A DNA stretch of 64,000 bases from Microbacterium sp. Leaf320 (GTDB lineage Bacteria; Actinomycetota; Actinomycetes; Actinomycetales; Microbacteriaceae): contig NZ_LMOD01000004.1 in assembly GCF_001423485.1 (NCBI RefSeq), positions 372,001 to 436,000 of the forward strand, given 5' to 3'. A model generated the notes under the pieces. The model saw nothing but the letters and a program-made list of their open reading frames with translations. It did no database searches and was not told the origin of the DNA. Each line of letters begins with the position of its first letter. The stretch's first letter is position 1. This document shows, in pieces, positions 44,005 to 53,206 of the stretch. Made by a program: the position numbers and the translations under genes.

Positions 44005-44684
44005 TGCGCACCGCTTCTCGCTTTCGTCGACTGATGCCCACGGCCGTGCTCATCGCCCTCGCACTCCTGGCCCCCGCAACCCCCGCCGCCGCAGACTCAC
44101 CAGTCGCGGCGACGATCCCTGTAGCAGCGGCGGCCGCCGCTGACGTGAAGGACTCCGACGACGACACCATCCCGGATGTGGTCGAGCGGGAAGTGTGTGG
44201 GTCGGCAACGTGCGCGGTGGGGACGGAGGACCGTGACGCGGACGGCATCCCCGATTGGACGGAAGTGCTGTCCTGTGATTCCACCACCTGTGCGAAGGTG
44301 ACAGCGGACCGTGACAAGGACGGGATCCCTGATTTCGCCGAGCGACTCGTGTGCGATACCGACACGTGCTCGAACTCGTTGGAAGACGCAGACGGGGACC
44401 GGATCGGCGACTGGGTCGAGTTCGTGATCTGTGGGACGCGCACCTGCGCGGACGGTTCGGAGGACTTCGACGGTAACGGCGTCTCCGATGCGGCGGAGTT
44501 GGCGGCGTGCGTGGTCCGCGTCGACGATCTGGCCATCACCGGCGCCCAGATCGCCTGGTTGTTGGTGCTCGTCGCTGCGGTGCTGCTGACCACGGGCGGA
44601 TTGCTGTGGGGACACAGGCGCCGTGCGGCGCGTACTCCGGCCGCCGGCGACGACTTCGTCGACAGCACCACTGAGGGCCTGTGA
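44004..44684 (+). CDS. Wall-anchored calcium-repeat protein (LAITG)
   Basis: 226 residues. Signal peptide about 1-30. Residues 50-173 are a series of repeats with an exact 26-residue period: D-x-D-x-DGIPD-x-x-E followed by C-x4-C, four full copies and one short copy. The acidic loops match thrombospondin type 3 calcium-binding repeats, and the Cys pair probably forms a disulfide per repeat. LAITG (176-180), a TM helix and a basic tail form a sortase signal. Start and stop overlap both neighbours, so it is made together with the RHS protein, perhaps as its surface dock. Confidence 0.8.
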   Translation: MRTASRFRRLMPTAVLIALALLAPATPAAADSPVAATIPVAAAAAADVKDSDDDTIPDVVEREVCGSATCAVGTEDRDADGIPDWTEVLSCDSTTCAKVTADRDKDGIPDFAERLVCDTDTCSNSLEDADGDRIGDWVEFVICGTRTCADGSEDFDGNGVSDAAELAACVVRVDDLAITGAQIAWLLVLVAAVLLTTGGLLWGHRRRAARTPAAGDDFVDSTTEGL

Positions 44685-47600
44685 TGTGGTTCCGGTCTGT
44701 GGCCGCGTCGACGGTCACCGCGCTTGTGCTCGGACTCGGAGCCGTCGCGCCTGCCCCGTTGACACCGCTGCAGATGCAGGAGCTCGCCCGCGCAGAGGTC
44801 CTCGCACGGGTGTACGCGGCGGCGGGTCTCGACGAGGACGGGAACCCCGAACCGACCTCCGAAGCCGAGGCGACCCCCGCGCCGGTCGCGAGCGATGATC
44901 CTGCGTCCGGCGGTGTCACTGCCGCATCCGCGACCTCCTCGGTGGCGTCCGTGTCCTCTGAACTCACCCCGGGGGAGTCGGCTGAGGTGTCATCGACGCC
45001 GCTGGGGGCGAACGCCGTCTTCTCCGGCCATGGCCTGGCCTCTCCGGTGTCCCTGACCCTGACGAAGGCGCCTGCCGTCGCGCAGGCCAGACGTAGCGCC
45101 GTCGTGGACACCGCGGGTGTCGTCATCACAGACCCGGTGGAGATCGTCGCGGTCGACGAAGCGGGGGAGAAGGTCACCCAGTTCCCCGCCGAGCTTGTCG
45201 ACGTCCCCGACGAGGACCCGGAACACGGACCGATGGTGAAAGACGTCATCCCAGGGATCACGCTCGAGTTCGACGTGGACCTGGACCGTGTCAAAGATGC
45301 GGGTGTCTCGGAGTCGACGTTGCGGATCTACACCCGTTCCACGCCCGATGACGAGTGGACGGAACTGCCGTCGTACTTCGACGCGGAGACCGGCACGGTC
45401 AAGGGCGAGTCGGACCACCTGTCCCAGTTCGTCGTCATCGGGACGCCGTTCCCGGTTCCGCCGGGACCGGTGGTCGTCCTCGACCCGGACAACGACGAAG
45501 GTGTCGTGGAGACTCCGGCGCCGGCGACAGAGTTCCCCTACAACTATTCCCTCGTCGAGGGGCTGGCGGGGTACCTTGCCCTGCAGTGCAACGCGCAGGT
45601 GATCATCACCCGTCCTCCCGGGGTGAAGTTCGTGTCCCGGGCGACACGGGCCGGGGTTGCGGCGGCCGCGAACCCGGTCGCGACGGTCGGGTTCGGGTTC
45701 GCGACCTGGCAGGGCCACGGGTGGGGGACGGCGTCCGAGGGCGGCACCATGGGGTACTCCCGCGGGTCCGGGCCCGACAACGCGTTGCGAGACTCATTCC
45801 TCACCCACATGCCGACCTACACGGGCCGGCCGGCGAACGCTGAACCCTCGAACGCGAACTTCCCTTTCTCGCAGTACGCGGGCCTCCCAGGCGCCTACGC
45901 GCACGTCGAGACCCTGTTCCTCGACCACAACTTCGACCGTCCCGTGATCGACAACGGGTTTGGGTCCATCATCGACGGCACGTTCCGGAGCCTCGGCGGG
46001 TACCTCGAAGGTGTCGGGTTCGACTGCACCGACCCCGTCATCGGCGGGTGGCCGTCGCCGCCGTCGCAGGCGGAACTAGCCCGGTGGAAACACCTCGGCG
46101 ATCACAACTACCAGACGTACGGCGCAGACCCCGTGTCCTTCTCCACCGGAAACCTGGTCGAGTCGTTCCCGTTGTTCGATCTCACCGGTCTCGGTGAGCA
46201 GTCCCTGAACGCGACACTCGTGTACAACGCGCAGGACGGCCGTCTCTCCCGCGTCGGTGCCGGATGGTCATTCGACCTCGGTGCGCGGGCGCAGCGATTC
46301 GACGACGATTCGGTCATGGTGGTCCGCGCCGACGGTGCCTCGTTCGTGTTCGCGCCCGACGGGGACGGTGGGTACGTGGGGGAGGACGGTCTGGGGCTAA
46401 CGCTCACCGAGGCCGGTTCCGGGGTGTTGCAGTTGGACAGCGACGAGGGTGAGACGTGGGTGTTCGATGCCACGGACGTGTGGGGCATCGGCGAGCTCGT
46501 CCGTCACATCGATCGGCAGGGCAACGCCACGACCCTCAGCTACGGGGCCGCGGATCGGAACGTGCACCAGTTCACCCCATTGACCTCCATCACGGACGCG
46601 GCGGGGCAGACCGTCACGGTGACGAGCGACGGTGTCGGACGGATCACCGGATTCACGCTTCCCGACGGGCGCACGTGGACTCTCGCGTACAACACGGCCG
46701 GTGATCTCACGTCTCTCCGGGGTGCGGACGGTGCGACGACGACGTTCACCTACGACGGCGAGCATCGGATGCTGACCGCGACCGACGCGGCAGGGGTGAC
46801 GTATCTCGTGAATGAGTACGACAACGCCGGCCGGGTGGTGCGTCAGCTCGACGCGGAGCAGAACGTCCGGACCTTCGTATACACCGATGGTGAGACCGTC
46901 TACACCGACAACGAAGGCACGGAATCGACGTTCGCTTACGACGACGCTTTCCGCATCACCGGCATTACGAACGCCGCTGGCGATACCGCCGAATGGACGT
47001 TCGATGATGTGGGTAACATCACCGCGCACACCGACGAAGCAGGCCGCACGTGGACGTACGAGTACGACGATGACGGTAACCTGCTGGCCGAGACCGACCC
47101 GGCAGGTGCGGTCACCGAGTACACGTACACGGCGGACGGGGATGTCGAGACGGTCACCGACCTGGACGGTGACCGCGTCGAGACCCGTGTCTACAACGCC
47201 CAGGGGCTGATCACCCAGGTGAAGCAGGCCGATGGCACGACGCTCGGTTTCGAGTACAACAGTGCCGGGGATCTCACCCGGAGCACGCTCCCCTCGGGGT
47301 CGGCGACCACGTACGCGTATGACGCCCGCGGAAACCTTGTCGTCTCAACCGATCCCCTGGATCGCGTCACCACGTATGCCTACGATGCCGGTAACCGGCT
47401 GACGTCCGTCACCGATCCAGCCGGGGGCGTGACCGGGTTCGGGTGGGATGCGGCCGACCGTCTCGTCACGCAGACGGATGCCGAGGGCGGGGTCACGACG
47501 TACGTGTATGATGCCAATGGGCAGCTCACCGCGGCGACCGATCCGACCGGTGCGGTCACCGGGTACGCGTGGGACACGATGGCTCGCCTGGTGACGGTCA

Positions 47601-50600
47601 CCGACCCGGAGGGCGGGGCGACGTCGTACACCTACGACACCGAAGACAACCTCACCGCGACCACCGACGCGGAGGGCGGGACAACCCAGTTCCTCCTCGA
47701 CGACACGTACCGGACTGTGGGGATCGTCGATCCCAACGGTGGGGAGTGGGCGAGGGAGTACGACCCGACGGGGGTGCAGACCGCATCCGTCGACCCGTCG
47801 GACGCCACGACCGCATTCAGTCTCGACGAGCTCGGACGTCCGACGACCACCACCGACGCCACCGGCGTCTCCTCCACCCTCGAGTACGACGATGCGGGCC
47901 GGGTGACCTCCGAGACGGACACCGCCGGTGGAGTGACGACCCACACGTACGACCTGATGGACCGCGTGACGACGATCACCGACCCCGCCGGATTCGCCAC
48001 CGAGTACCTCTACAACGAAGACGGGTACCTCGTCGGTGTCATCGACCGGAACGGAAACCCCACCCTCTACGAGGTGGACGCCGCAGGCCAAGTGCTGACC
48101 GAGACCGATCAGACCGGTGCGGTGACCATGTTCGAGTACGACCCCGCTGGCCGCATCACAAGCATCACCGACGCGGACGGCCGCACGACCGGTATCGAGT
48201 ACAACCGCAACGGTCTCCAGACCGCGGTCATCGCGCCGGGCGGTGCCCGCACCGACTACGCCTACGACGCCGCCGGGCGACTGACATCGACCACCGACCC
48301 AGTGGGTGCGTCGACGACGTACGCCTACGACAAGGCCGCCCGGCTCGTGACCGCCACGGACCCTCTCGGTGCGACGACCACGTACGCGTACGACAAGGCG
48401 GGACGTCAGACCGCCACCACCGACCCGGTCGGGGAGACTACCCGGTTCGGGTACGACCCGGCCGGACAGCTCATCCGCGTCACCGAAGGGTACGCACAGG
48501 GCGAAGCGGACGCTGCGGATACGAACGTGGTAACCGAGTACGCATACACCGCGACCGGGCTCCTGGAGACGATCACGAACCCGCTCGACGCGGTCACCAC
48601 CTTCACGTACGACGCGGCGGGGCGCCCAACCGTGGAGACTGGGCCGACGGGCATCACCACGACCACGTCGTACGACAATGCGGGGCGTGTGCACCGGGTG
48701 TCGAACCCCGCAGGGATCGTTGCTGCGTACGCGTATGACAAGCGTGGTGATGTGAAGACCCTCACTCGGGCGGACGGGGACGTATCGTTCACGTACGACG
48801 GAGAGCAGCGTCCCCTCGTGATGGACGACCCCACTGGGACCACCGGGTGGATCTACGACGAGGCCGGACGCCTGCTCGAGCAGACCGACACCCACGACCA
48901 GACCCTCACCTCCACCTACACCGCGGCGGGCCTCAGGGACTCCCTTACCTACCCGGACGGCACGACCACCGTGTACACGTTCGATGACGCCGGACACCCG
49001 GTCACCCAGTCCACCCCGGACGGCGACCTCGGCTACACCTGGGATCAGGCCGGGCGCCTGGTCGGCATCACCCGCCCGAACCAGGTCACCACATCGATGG
49101 CGTACGACGCCGTCGGGCAAGTGACGCAGGTGCTGCATGAGACGCCGACACCGGCGGAACCGTCGATGGTGGCCCCGGACCCGGTGGTGCCGTTGCAGAT
49201 GACCGCAGGACAGTGCCGTGGTGACGACTATTACGCCGACCGGGACATCCCCGCCGCGGGCGGGCAGAAACCGTGCGTGAAGACGCGGGATTATCTCGGC
49301 CGGCGCACCCTCCCCGACCCGAACAATCCGGTCCCCGCGGGCGCGTCCCTGACGTACGACTACACGTACGACCCGGCGGGTAGCGTCACCGACACCGTCC
49401 GCACGATCACCGGGCCGGAGATCCCCGCACCCGAGACTCCCGGTGCCCCCGAAGAGGCGCCGACCGACGGCGAGGCGACCGACGGCGAGGCGACCGAGGG
49501 TGAGGCGACCGAGGGTGAGGCGACCGTCGAGACCCCGGACGTGTCCGCGCCCACGGTTGTGGAGCCGGAGGTCCTCTCGCACGCGTATGGTTACGACCGG
49601 CTGGGGCGGCTCGCCTCATCGGAGTCCTCCGATGGGGAGGTGAACGAGTACGGGTACGACCCGACCGGCAACCGCACCACCTGGACCAGCTCCGGCACCG
49701 TCGCGGGGGAGTCCGAGGTCGTCGCCACGTTCAACGCCGCCGGACAGCTGACCACCACGACGACGACCGGTGTCCACTCCGGGACCGCAACGTATGGTTT
49801 CGACGGCGCCGGGAACCGGTCCTCGCAGGCCGTGAACGGCCAGTCGACGACGTTCACCCATGACCCCGCCGGGCGACTCCTGGGAACCCAGGCGGAGGGC
49901 CGGTCCACTTCATACACATATGACGGGCTCGACCGCCGCACCACCATCACGGACCAGACCCCACACGGAACCGACACCACGACGACCGCATGGGACGGAT
50001 TCGACCCGGCCGCCACAGACAGCGACCTGCACGGGACGACGACTCTGCTCAGGGATCCTCTGGGTGCTGTGGTGTTCCAGGGCGGCCCATACGGCGCGGG
50101 GTGGGTGCTCGGGGATCAACGCAACGCCACCGCGACCGCGGACGCGTCCGGGCATATCACCGACCTCGTCGACTACGCCGACTTCGGAGCCCCGGACTAT
50201 GGGGCCACCGGGTGGGGCTCCTTGGTTGGTAACGACCAGCAACCCGGCGACCCGACCCTCGGGCTGGACCACTACTATGCCCGCGACTACGACACCGCAG
50301 CCGGCTCGTGGCTGCAACCGGATGAGTGGCGGGGCCTGCTCGTGCGCCCGCAGGCGCTGAACCGGTTTGCGTATGTCGAGAACGACCCCGTCGGGTACTC
50401 CGACTACCTCGGATACGCCGCGCGCAAGGCGAGGAAGCCGATCACGAACGCGAACCGCGCCGCAGCCTTGGCGAACCTCAACTCGAGCACGCTCCTCGAC
50501 GTCATCAGCGGCAAGAACAAGCCCAGCGCACGACAGACGGCCCCAGCAAGTATCCGAGCGCCGCGCCCGAAACGCACACCAGCTGACGCATCAGCGACGT

Positions 50601-51193
50601 TCACCTCGGACCGCCACCCGCCCTGTGTCCTCTCGTACGAAGTCTGTGGCTCGCAATCGACCAATGGCTCGCTCAGCCCGCTAACCGCGCAGCAATGGGC
50701 GGGGATCGGATTCGCGGTCGGTGGTGCGCTCCTCATCGCTGCGGGTCTCGCGTGCGTCGTCGCAACCGTAGGCATTTGCGCCGCCCCAATCGCCATCGGC
50801 GGCGGAGGGTTGGCGCTCGCTGGCGGAAGCACCGTCGCCATTGCAGGAGGCACCGTGACCGTGGGCACCCTTGTGGGAGGTGCGGCAGTTGTGGGAGGTG
50901 CAGGTGCCATCGCGGGTGGCACTGGGCTGATGTTCAATGAGGCCGGAGGTGGCGGGGCCCAGCGAGCCCCATCCCTCAATCAGATCCAGCAATCTGTGCA
51001 ACGAGGTCAGGGACCCCGGGGGGTCGTCCGCGTTGACAGAGGCGGTGGTGTGAAGGGAGAGATCCCACATGTTCACTTCAGCAACGGCGCCGCATTGAAC
51101 ATCGACGGGACGTGGAAGCATGGATTCACAACGCTGACCCGGGATCAGGTCAGATGGCTCGTGGCTCACGGCTGGAGAGTACCGAATGGATGA
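44684..51193 (+). CDS. Secreted RHS/YD-repeat polymorphic toxin-like protein
   Basis: 2169 residues. Signal peptide about 1-25, then a Thr/Ala-rich segment. Residues about 260-445 resemble an Amidase_3 fold (VVLDPDNDEG, YNYSLVEGLAGYL, VIITRP, HVETLFLDHNFD), although the first zinc His is replaced. The RHS part opens near 482 (GADPVSFSTGNLVESF) and continues as dozens of YD repeats (T-Y-x-Y-D-x-x-G-R) to the core end near 1861-1908 (GLDHYYARDYDTAAGSWLQP, NRFAYVENDP). A Gly/Ala-rich hydrophobic stretch (about 2005-2085) precedes the tip, which has EIPHVHFSNGAALNIDGTWK. RHS shells enclose a C-terminal toxin. ATG 44684 overlaps the upstream stop. Confidence 0.9.
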   Translation: MWFRSVAASTVTALVLGLGAVAPAPLTPLQMQELARAEVLARVYAAAGLDEDGNPEPTSEAEATPAPVASDDPASGGVTAASATSSVASVSSELTPGESAEVSSTPLGANAVFSGHGLASPVSLTLTKAPAVAQARRSAVVDTAGVVITDPVEIVAVDEAGEKVTQFPAELVDVPDEDPEHGPMVKDVIPGITLEFDVDLDRVKDAGVSESTLRIYTRSTPDDEWTELPSYFDAETGTVKGESDHLSQFVVIGTPFPVPPGPVVVLDPDNDEGVVETPAPATEFPYNYSLVEGLAGYLALQCNAQVIITRPPGVKFVSRATRAGVAAAANPVATVGFGFATWQGHGWGTASEGGTMGYSRGSGPDNALRDSFLTHMPTYTGRPANAEPSNANFPFSQYAGLPGAYAHVETLFLDHNFDRPVIDNGFGSIIDGTFRSLGGYLEGVGFDCTDPVIGGWPSPPSQAELARWKHLGDHNYQTYGADPVSFSTGNLVESFPLFDLTGLGEQSLNATLVYNAQDGRLSRVGAGWSFDLGARAQRFDDDSVMVVRADGASFVFAPDGDGGYVGEDGLGLTLTEAGSGVLQLDSDEGETWVFDATDVWGIGELVRHIDRQGNATTLSYGAADRNVHQFTPLTSITDAAGQTVTVTSDGVGRITGFTLPDGRTWTLAYNTAGDLTSLRGADGATTTFTYDGEHRMLTATDAAGVTYLVNEYDNAGRVVRQLDAEQNVRTFVYTDGETVYTDNEGTESTFAYDDAFRITGITNAAGDTAEWTFDDVGNITAHTDEAGRTWTYEYDDDGNLLAETDPAGAVTEYTYTADGDVETVTDLDGDRVETRVYNAQGLITQVKQADGTTLGFEYNSAGDLTRSTLPSGSATTYAYDARGNLVVSTDPLDRVTTYAYDAGNRLTSVTDPAGGVTGFGWDAADRLVTQTDAEGGVTTYVYDANGQLTAATDPTGAVTGYAWDTMARLVTVTDPEGGATSYTYDTEDNLTATTDAEGGTTQFLLDDTYRTVGIVDPNGGEWAREYDPTGVQTASVDPSDATTAFSLDELGRPTTTTDATGVSSTLEYDDAGRVTSETDTAGGVTTHTYDLMDRVTTITDPAGFATEYLYNEDGYLVGVIDRNGNPTLYEVDAAGQVLTETDQTGAVTMFEYDPAGRITSITDADGRTTGIEYNRNGLQTAVIAPGGARTDYAYDAAGRLTSTTDPVGASTTYAYDKAARLVTATDPLGATTTYAYDKAGRQTATTDPVGETTRFGYDPAGQLIRVTEGYAQGEADAADTNVVTEYAYTATGLLETITNPLDAVTTFTYDAAGRPTVETGPTGITTTTSYDNAGRVHRVSNPAGIVAAYAYDKRGDVKTLTRADGDVSFTYDGEQRPLVMDDPTGTTGWIYDEAGRLLEQTDTHDQTLTSTYTAAGLRDSLTYPDGTTTVYTFDDAGHPVTQSTPDGDLGYTWDQAGRLVGITRPNQVTTSMAYDAVGQVTQVLHETPTPAEPSMVAPDPVVPLQMTAGQCRGDDYYADRDIPAAGGQKPCVKTRDYLGRRTLPDPNNPVPAGASLTYDYTYDPAGSVTDTVRTITGPEIPAPETPGAPEEAPTDGEATDGEATEGEATEGEATVETPDVSAPTVVEPEVLSHAYGYDRLGRLASSESSDGEVNEYGYDPTGNRTTWTSSGTVAGESEVVATFNAAGQLTTTTTTGVHSGTATYGFDGAGNRSSQAVNGQSTTFTHDPAGRLLGTQAEGRSTSYTYDGLDRRTTITDQTPHGTDTTTTAWDGFDPAATDSDLHGTTTLLRDPLGAVVFQGGPYGAGWVLGDQRNATATADASGHITDLVDYADFGAPDYGATGWGSLVGNDQQPGDPTLGLDHYYARDYDTAAGSWLQPDEWRGLLVRPQALNRFAYVENDPVGYSDYLGYAARKARKPITNANRAAALANLNSSTLLDVISGKNKPSARQTAPASIRAPRPKRTPADASATFTSDRHPPCVLSYEVCGSQSTNGSLSPLTAQQWAGIGFAVGGALLIAAGLACVVATVGICAAPIAIGGGGLALAGGSTVAIAGGTVTVGTLVGGAAVVGGAGAIAGGTGLMFNEAGGGGAQRAPSLNQIQQSVQRGQGPRGVVRVDRGGGVKGEIPHVHFSNGAALNIDGTWKHGFTTLTRDQVRWLVAHGWRVPNG
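49466..49525 (+). repeat. Four tandem 15-bp repeats inside the RHS gene
   Basis: Two copies of GACGGCGAGGCGACC and two of GAGGGTGAGGCGACC, in frame. They encode DGEAT, DGEAT, EGEAT, EGEAT: an acidic linker between YD-repeat blocks. Repeat number could vary between strains. Confidence 0.9.
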
Positions 51194-51692
51194 ACAAATT
51201 ATCGCCGAGTGGGTGTCGACTCAAGTCTCGCTCCTGCGAGCGTCGCGCTCGGCTACGTATCGATCCGCGCACCTGTATGAGCTTTACCGAGTTCCCGTTG
51301 TGAAGAATGCGTATATCGAGAGCGCGCTGCATTTGCTGTCGGTGGTGAATAGTCGGGTTCGACTTCAGGAACCAAAGATCGTCGTGCGCCTTCGGTTTGA
51401 ACTCGAGTGGGCCGCGAACCTTGATACTAACCTCCCACCTCTCGATGAGGTGCCCGTCCCCGCTTCGATTCGGGAACCTCAGCCCGCCATTTATCTTATT
51501 CAACCTTCGTTGCTTGCTGAGGCGCAGAATAGGGAGTCTTATCGATGCTCATATCCGGGATCTCCGTGGGGGAAGGAGTACGCAGTCGAATATGAGTGCT
51601 CTCGGACGTTGGGTTCACCGTGGTCGACGACGGACTTCGCGCGAGACATTTGGGTCCAACCACATCCTAGGGACAGCACTCCACCTGACTAG
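51186..51692 (+). CDS. Candidate immunity protein for the RHS toxin tip
   Basis: 168 residues, soluble, no signal peptide, no family recognised. ATG 51186 lies inside the RHS gene, 8 bp before its end (ATGGATGA), so translation is coupled. Base composition drops clearly compared with the RHS core, as usual for exchanged toxin/immunity cassettes. Position directly behind a polymorphic toxin is the main argument for an immunity role. Contains VRLRFELEWAANLDTNLPP in the middle. Confidence 0.6.
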   Translation: MDEQIIAEWVSTQVSLLRASRSATYRSAHLYELYRVPVVKNAYIESALHLLSVVNSRVRLQEPKIVVRLRFELEWAANLDTNLPPLDEVPVPASIREPQPAIYLIQPSLLAEAQNRESYRCSYPGSPWGKEYAVEYECSRTLGSPWSTTDFARDIWVQPHPRDSTPPD

Positions 51693-52051
51693 GGGAGGTT
51701 GCGTTCAGGGTGGCATGGGTTGCAGCCTCACGCGGTCAGGATTCGACGACGGCCTCAATGACGATCAGGATAGGAAGCGGAGGAGTCGCGTGGGCCAATT
51801 CGCTCGCGCGCTTGGCGTTGCCGACGTTGAAGTGGATGTCAACTCCGGCGACGTGCGCGTTGGTGGCGAGAATGGAGATGTTATCGGAGATGTCGATGAT
51901 GGCATCGGTCGCTCCGTTACACCCGGCCCGGTGTCTCCTGGTATAAATTGGAAGCCAACAGTGATGGTTATGGTTGAACGAGTTCTCGTTGTGCTCGGCC
52001 GAATCATCACGTCGCCTCTATCTGCGGCGACGGGCTAATCGAGTGGGCGAA
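51693..52051. other. Lower-GC gap without a supported gene
   Basis: About 360 bp. Frames on both strands are open but have low-complexity Thr/Ser- or Val/Asp-rich composition and no ribosome-binding site. Probably decayed cassette DNA. Confidence 0.4.
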
Positions 52052-52459
52052 ATGAGCACGATACGAGGCGCGATCACGGCCGTGAGTAGAGATGATGTTG
52101 ACATCGCTCATCATTTCGTCCAGATCGATCCAACCTCGCGTACACGATCAAGAAACGGCATCCGTCGATACCGGCCGAAGCTGCAAACTAGGGTTCGGAA
52201 GGTGCAATTGGGCGCCGCTCTCGCCCCATTTATATCCATGCTCCGTCGGATTAGCGTTGTGCCCGACGTTGCTACGGACCTTGTCTTCTGGTTGTACCCG
52301 GAGTGGGTGGATATAGGGTTTGACTGGTCTGCGCATGATCTAAGTGCACATCTCCCGCTGATTCGAGACGTGTGGGTCGAGGCTGAGGCTCCGTCGTCGG
52401 ACAGGATCGATGAGAGTTTTGTGCGCAACGAATCATCTCTCGATGCAATTCTTGTCTGA
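52052..52459 (+). CDS. Small orphan protein, possibly an old immunity gene
   Basis: 135 residues, soluble. ATG 52052 follows a weak GAGTGGG site. A faint resemblance to the 51186-51692 product is visible by eye (SVV, then LVFWLYPEWVDIGFD and a LPLIRDVWVEAEA stretch against LEWAANLDTNLPP-LDEVPVPA), so both may be of one immunity fold. No database family recognised. Low-GC surroundings. Confidence 0.45.
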   Translation: MSTIRGAITAVSRDDVDIAHHFVQIDPTSRTRSRNGIRRYRPKLQTRVRKVQLGAALAPFISMLRRISVVPDVATDLVFWLYPEWVDIGFDWSAHDLSAHLPLIRDVWVEAEAPSSDRIDESFVRNESSLDAILV

Positions 52460-52464
52460 TCTGA

Positions 52465-52695
52465 CGGCAATGTATTTCGACGGTCGAGACAAACGACGCT
52501 AGTGAGCGCCAGAGGCTCGTCGCGGTAGCGCTACGCGATGCGCTACGCGGAGCGCGAGCCTCAGTCGAACTGGAACTGGTTCGGCGATGGGGCAACGCGG
52601 GGCTGATAATTACGCATTCATGGCTTGAGAAAATCAGCCACACCGGAGTCCAACTGAGCGTCTGTTCTGGGCCTACGCTGCGCGAGGAAGTGTGA
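52465..52695 (+). pseudogene. Truncated coding remnant
   Basis: An open frame with coding-like composition (ERQRLVAVALRDALRGARAS, LIITHSWLEKISHTGVQL) ending at TGA 52693-52695, with no ATG, GTG or TTG start. Likely the tail of a lost gene behind the RHS locus. Confidence 0.35.
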
Positions 52696-52858
52696 TATCT
52701 GAACGGGCCTAGCTGACGTCAGGGTGATGTCAGGTCGTTATGTTTGGCGTCTGATGCTCTTCGCAGGCGAACGCGCCACTGAGAATTAATGGCAATATGG
52801 CAAGGCGCGTGTCTCAGTTCTTTCTGAGCCGGGGGTACTGCTCGCTGGGGTTCTCGAA

Positions 52859-53206
52859 TTGAACCCCGACGGTGATTTCGCTGAGAGGACCCAAGCCGCC
52901 CTGGCCGCCGAGGTAACGGATCCTAGGACCGAGAAGTATATGAGAAAGGCTCGTATGGAAGACCAATTCCGCCCTGCCAAGGGTGTTCTCGGCGACTGCC
53001 CGGTGCCTGGCTACGGCGATGCAGCGACAGCTCCCGAGCAGGCGAGCGAGCCACAGGCCAGTCCGCCATCTACCCCACCACCGGTCGGCCGGGTGGACTC
53101 GACGGCGCCCGCACCGTTGGCCGGGCCGACTCGTCGCTCGCCGGTTCCTTGGACACCCGGCCTTCGCGCCGCTCAGGCGGCGCGAAGGTCGCGGTCTGGC
53201 TTCTGA
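52859..53206 (+). CDS. Hypothetical protein, possibly an N-terminal part or remnant
   Basis: 115 residues from a TTG. The frame is already open from 52790, and its upstream part (GKARVSVLSEPGVLLAGVLE) looks coding, so the gene may have lost its start. First half is helical (RTQAALAAEVTDPRTEKYMR), then a Pro/Thr-rich stretch. It overlaps the metalloprotease-like gene by 58 bp in another frame; a single shift near 53100 could join the two into one membrane protein. No ribosome-binding site. Confidence 0.4.
   Translation: MNPDGDFAERTQAALAAEVTDPRTEKYMRKARMEDQFRPAKGVLGDCPVPGYGDAATAPEQASEPQASPPSTPPPVGRVDSTAPAPLAGPTRRSPVPWTPGLRAAQAARRSRSGF

Noticed and set aside
46600..49100. CRISPR-like periodic repeats
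   Set aside because: The periodicity comes from degenerate, in-frame YD repeats of a protein gene, without constant repeats or unique spacers of equal length. I saw no cas genes.
47345..49582. 745-codon minus-strand open frame inside the RHS gene
   Set aside because: It is the antisense of regular YD repeats, which keeps the frame open by codon periodicity. No start signal and no family.
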